This document shows positions 32,341-34,457 of a DNA stretch of 34,457 bases, piece by piece (the stretch's first letter is position 1; each line of letters starts with the position of its first letter). The DNA is from a bacterium (GTDB lineage Bacteria; Pseudomonadota; Alphaproteobacteria; Caulobacterales; Caulobacteraceae): positions 1-34,457 of the forward strand of contig JAVBXP010000034.1 in assembly GCA_030824495.1 (NCBI GenBank), in the 5' to 3' direction. The notes beneath the pieces were generated by a model, which was not told the DNA's origin, did not search any database, and saw only the letters and a list, made by a program, of their open reading frames with translations. The translations under genes were made by a program, and so were the position numbers.

Positions 32341-32821
32341 GCTGATCGACGGCCAGTTCTCCCTGGTCGAAGACCCCTTCACCCATGTGAGCGATGATCA
32401 GGATTTGCCGCGCGGCGATCTGATCATCTCGCTCACCCGGTTCCAGAACGAGGGCGAGCGCTTGCTGTCTGAGGGCCGCGCCGTCGGCGTGCGCCTGGAG
32501 CCGGCCGAGGAGGTCGAGGTCCTTGCCTATGACCTGGCGCGCTTGGCGGTAGTGGCTGTGGCGTTCCCCAAGTTCAACGACGGCCGCGGCTACACCGCCG
32601 CACGGCTGCTGCGGGAACGCTACGACTTCAAGGGCGAGGTCCGCGCCGTGGGCGACATCCTGCGCGAGCAGGCCGGTTTCATGGTCCGGGTCGGCATTGA
32701 CGCTTTCGAGCCGGCTGACGGTTCGACGCCCGAGCAGTGGGCCCACGCGGCCCACCGTCAACGCCACGTCTATCAGCGCGCCGCGGATCGCCGGACCCCG
32801 GCCTTCGCCGAACGGGAGTAG
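32324..32821 (+). CDS. DUF934 protein of the cys operon
   Basis: 165 residues. The ATG at 32324 is preceded by AAGGAGG at 32311-32317, which lies inside the end of cysI, so translation is coupled. It belongs to DUF934 by sequence: AVGVRLEPAEEVEVLAYDLARLAVVAVAFPKFNDGRGYTAARLLRERYDFKGEVRAVGDILREQAGFMVRVGIDAFE. The motif FPKFNDGRGYTAARLLRER is the strongest conserved part. The family goes with cysI and cysH in many proteobacteria and is presumed to help sulfite reduction, but no biochemistry is assigned. No cysteines fit for a metal cluster. Confidence 0.9.
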   Translation: MPTRIKLIDGQFSLVEDPFTHVSDDQDLPRGDLIISLTRFQNEGERLLSEGRAVGVRLEPAEEVEVLAYDLARLAVVAVAFPKFNDGRGYTAARLLRERYDFKGEVRAVGDILREQAGFMVRVGIDAFEPADGSTPEQWAHAAHRQRHVYQRAADRRTPAFAERE

Positions 32822-32827
32822 CAAAGC

Positions 32828-33565
32828 ATGGCTTTCGATCAGATCGAGCGCCCGTCCCTGGCGGCGCGCCTGGACGCCGAACTGCGGCACGCCCACCCGG
32901 TCACCATTCTTGAATCGGCGGTGGAAGCGTTTGGCGACAAGCTCGCCATGGTGTCGTCCTTTGGGGCGGAGTCGGCCGTGCTGCTGCACATGATTTCGAA
33001 GATCAAGCCGGACACCCCGGTGCTGTTCCTCGACACTGGCATGCTGTTTGGACAGACGCTCGACTATCGAAAGAACCTCGCGGCCCAGCTGGGCCTGACG
33101 CAGGTTCGCGATCTGCGCCCGCTCTATAACGACCTGGCTGTGGCCGATCCGGACGCCAAGCTCTGGCAGACCGACACCGACGCCTGCTGCAACGTCCGCA
33201 AGGTGCTGCCGCTGGACCACGCCCTGACCGAGTTCGACGCCTGGATCACGGGCCGCAAGCGCTTCCATGGCGGCGACCGCCTGTCGCTGCCGGTGGTTGA
33301 GCCGGCCGACGCCCAGGTGAAGTTCAATCCGCTGGCCAATTGGGGCAAGGCCGAGTTGGACGCCTATATGTCCGAACATGACCTGCCTGCTCACCCGCTC
33401 GTGGCCCAGGGCTTCCCGTCGATCGGCTGCTGGCCTTGCACCAAGCCGGTGGAGGAGGGCCAGGACGTCCGCGCCGGGCGTTGGGCCGGCCAGGACAAGA
33501 CCGAATGCGGCATCCACGTCGCGCGGGCGCCGGGCGCCGTCGCCAATGTCGGCGGCGACATCTGA
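32828..33565 (+). CDS. cysH: Adenylyl-sulfate reductase, [4Fe-4S] type (CysH family)
   Basis: 245 residues. It reduces adenylylated sulfate to sulfite with thioredoxin or glutaredoxin. The four cluster cysteines are present: Cys120-Cys121 in TDACCNVRK and Cys201, Cys204 in IGCWPCT; the nucleophile Cys227 is in KTECGIH. These cluster cysteines are absent from PAPS reductases of the E. coli kind, so APS rather than PAPS is the predicted substrate. The early motif MVSSFGAESAVLLHM (41-55) and FLDTGMLF (67-74) bind the adenylyl group. It follows DUF934 by six bases. Sulfate transporters and ATP sulfurylase must lie elsewhere. Confidence 0.94.
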   Translation: MAFDQIERPSLAARLDAELRHAHPVTILESAVEAFGDKLAMVSSFGAESAVLLHMISKIKPDTPVLFLDTGMLFGQTLDYRKNLAAQLGLTQVRDLRPLYNDLAVADPDAKLWQTDTDACCNVRKVLPLDHALTEFDAWITGRKRFHGGDRLSLPVVEPADAQVKFNPLANWGKAELDAYMSEHDLPAHPLVAQGFPSIGCWPCTKPVEEGQDVRAGRWAGQDKTECGIHVARAPGAVANVGGDI

Positions 33566-33590
33566 CCGCTCTTTCAGCTAAAGACGCATC

Positions 33591-34406
33591 ATGACTGACG
33601 TAACCACCGTGGCTCCGGCCGTTTCCAAGGCGCGCGGCGCCTTCATGATCGAGACTGTGACCTGGGTTCAGCACTGGACCGACAGTCTGTTCTCGTTCCG
33701 CACGACGCGCGATCCGGGCCTGCGGTTTTCGTCAGGCCAGTTCGTGATGGTCGGGCTGGAAGTCGACGGAAAGCCGCTGGTGCGCGCCTATTCGATCGCC
33801 TCGCCGGCTTGGCACGATGAGCTGGAATTCTACTCGATCAAGGTGGCCGACGGCCCGCTGACCTCGCGCCTGCAGAAGATCAAGGTCGGCGACCAGGTGC
33901 TGATCGGCAAGAAGCCCACCGGGACGCTGGTGCTGGACGGCCTGAAGCCCGGCAAGCGCCTCTATATGGTCGGCACCGGCACGGGCCTTGCGCCTTGGCT
34001 CTCGCTGGCGCGTGACCCGGACGTCTATGAGCGCTTCGACGAGGTGATCGTCACGCACACCGTGCGCAACGTCGCCGACCTGAACTATCGCGAGCTGCTG
34101 GAAACCGAACTGAACCAGGACGAGATCCTCGGCGAACTGATCGGCGGCAAGCTGCGCTACTATCCGACCGTGACCCGCGAGCCGTTCAAGACCCAGGGCC
34201 GCATCACCGACCTGATCACCTCGGGCAAGATCTTCGAGGACCTGGGCGTCCCGCCGCTGGATCCCGCCGTCGATCGCCTGATGCTCTGCGGCGGTCCCTC
34301 CGTCCTCGCCGACCTCAAGACCTTGCTGGTAGAGCGCGGCTATGAAGAGGGCTCGCTGGCCTCGCCCGGCGACTTCGTCCTGGAAAAGGCCTTCGTCGAG
34401 ACCTGA
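33591..34406 (+). CDS. fpr: Ferredoxin-NADP+ reductase (bacterial FPR type)
   Basis: 271 residues. An FAD flavoprotein moving electrons between NADPH and ferredoxin or flavodoxin. FAD motif RAYSIAS at 65-71 (R-x-Y-S), NADP site GTGTGLAPWLS (128-138), then LCGGPSVLADLK near the C-terminus and the end EKAFVET. It is the last gene seen in the sulfate-reduction operon, 25 bases after cysH, and would supply electrons to CysI by way of ferredoxin. The N-terminal 15 residues (MTDVTTVAPAVSKAR) are extra compared with E. coli Fpr. Followed within 14 bases by the inverted repeat at the window end. Confidence 0.93.
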   Translation: MTDVTTVAPAVSKARGAFMIETVTWVQHWTDSLFSFRTTRDPGLRFSSGQFVMVGLEVDGKPLVRAYSIASPAWHDELEFYSIKVADGPLTSRLQKIKVGDQVLIGKKPTGTLVLDGLKPGKRLYMVGTGTGLAPWLSLARDPDVYERFDEVIVTHTVRNVADLNYRELLETELNQDEILGELIGGKLRYYPTVTREPFKTQGRITDLITSGKIFEDLGVPPLDPAVDRLMLCGGPSVLADLKTLLVERGYEEGSLASPGDFVLEKAFVET

Positions 34407-34419
34407 AGGATCAAGTTCG

Positions 34420-34457
34420 CCTTTTTCCTCCCCCATATTGATGGGGGAGGAAAAAGG
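34420..34457. repeat. Perfect 17-bp inverted repeat at window end
   Basis: CCTTTTTCCTCCCCCAT at 34420-34436 and its exact inverse at 34441-34457 flank the loop ATTG. It lies 14 bases after the fpr stop, so it can serve as a terminator of the cys operon, but the length and perfection, and the purine/pyrimidine purity of each arm, are typical of dispersed intergenic repeats. The right arm ends on the last base of the window. Confidence 0.75.

Overview
This is an ordinary-looking stretch of chromosome from a high-GC alphaproteobacterium, most likely a member of the Caulobacteraceae (Caulobacter or Phenylobacterium). The evidence is the strongly GC-rich third codon positions, a PEPxxWA-type PEP-CTERM protein, Caulobacter-style regulatory families, small conserved alphaproteobacterial genes (DUF1272, DUF2849, DUF934) and a metA of the Glu111 type. 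I see no insertion sequence, phage, CRISPR array, rRNA operon or replication origin. The genus is inferred from recall of the families, not from a database search.

Layout. 1-1609: 5' part (on the minus strand) of a large multi-spanning membrane protein that runs off the window. 1743-5030: exported YtcJ-type amidohydrolase, then a TetR regulator and an MFS transporter that face away from each other but have both lost their 5' ends at a common junction near 3918-3950. 5055-6827: secreted cyclophilin and metA. 6996-7886: alpha/alpha-toroid protein of unknown role. 7972-9691: a tightly overlapping PadR / DUF1700 / DUF2807 envelope operon. 9688-13584: tesA-type esterase divergent from the ybbA-ybbP ABC exporter pair, the classical arrangement. 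13634-15403: small hypothetical, PEP-CTERM protein, DUF1272 zinc-ribbon-like protein, PilZ protein. 15519-19198: minus-strand operon of a BadF-type sugar kinase, GH4 glycosidase, ChbG-like deacetylase and TetR. 19370-22863: HPP-CBS membrane protein and malic enzyme (maeB). 22987-26198: 59-residue conserved protein, Tat-exported class V aminotransferase-fold protein, outer-membrane beta-barrel, MaoC hydratase. 26355-28325: inorganic pyrophosphatase, tRNA-Lys(CTT), Hpt phosphotransfer protein and chorismate mutase. 28338-34406: a LysR regulator divergent from an assimilatory sulfate-reduction operon (cobA, DUF2849, cysI, DUF934, cysH, fpr). The window ends exactly on a perfect 17-bp inverted repeat.

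How the genes work together. The cys operon makes siroheme (cobA), reduces adenylylated sulfate to sulfite (cysH) and sulfite to sulfide (cysI), with a ferredoxin-NADP reductase in the place where a CysJ flavoprotein would be expected. A 37-bp interrupted palindrome lies between it and the LysR gene and is the best operator candidate in the window. metA makes the carbon acceptor that uses this sulfide, though it lies about 23 kb away. The kinase/GH4/deacetylase/TetR cluster resembles the E. coli chb (chitobiose) enzymes with the phosphotransferase system replaced by an ATP-dependent kinase.

The points most worth a second look are the double 5' truncation at the tetR/MFS junction, the PTS-free chb-like operon, the palindrome plus terminator-like hairpin in front of the cys operon, the Tat-exported PLP-fold protein, and the terminal inverted repeat. 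None of these is strong evidence for a wholly new system.
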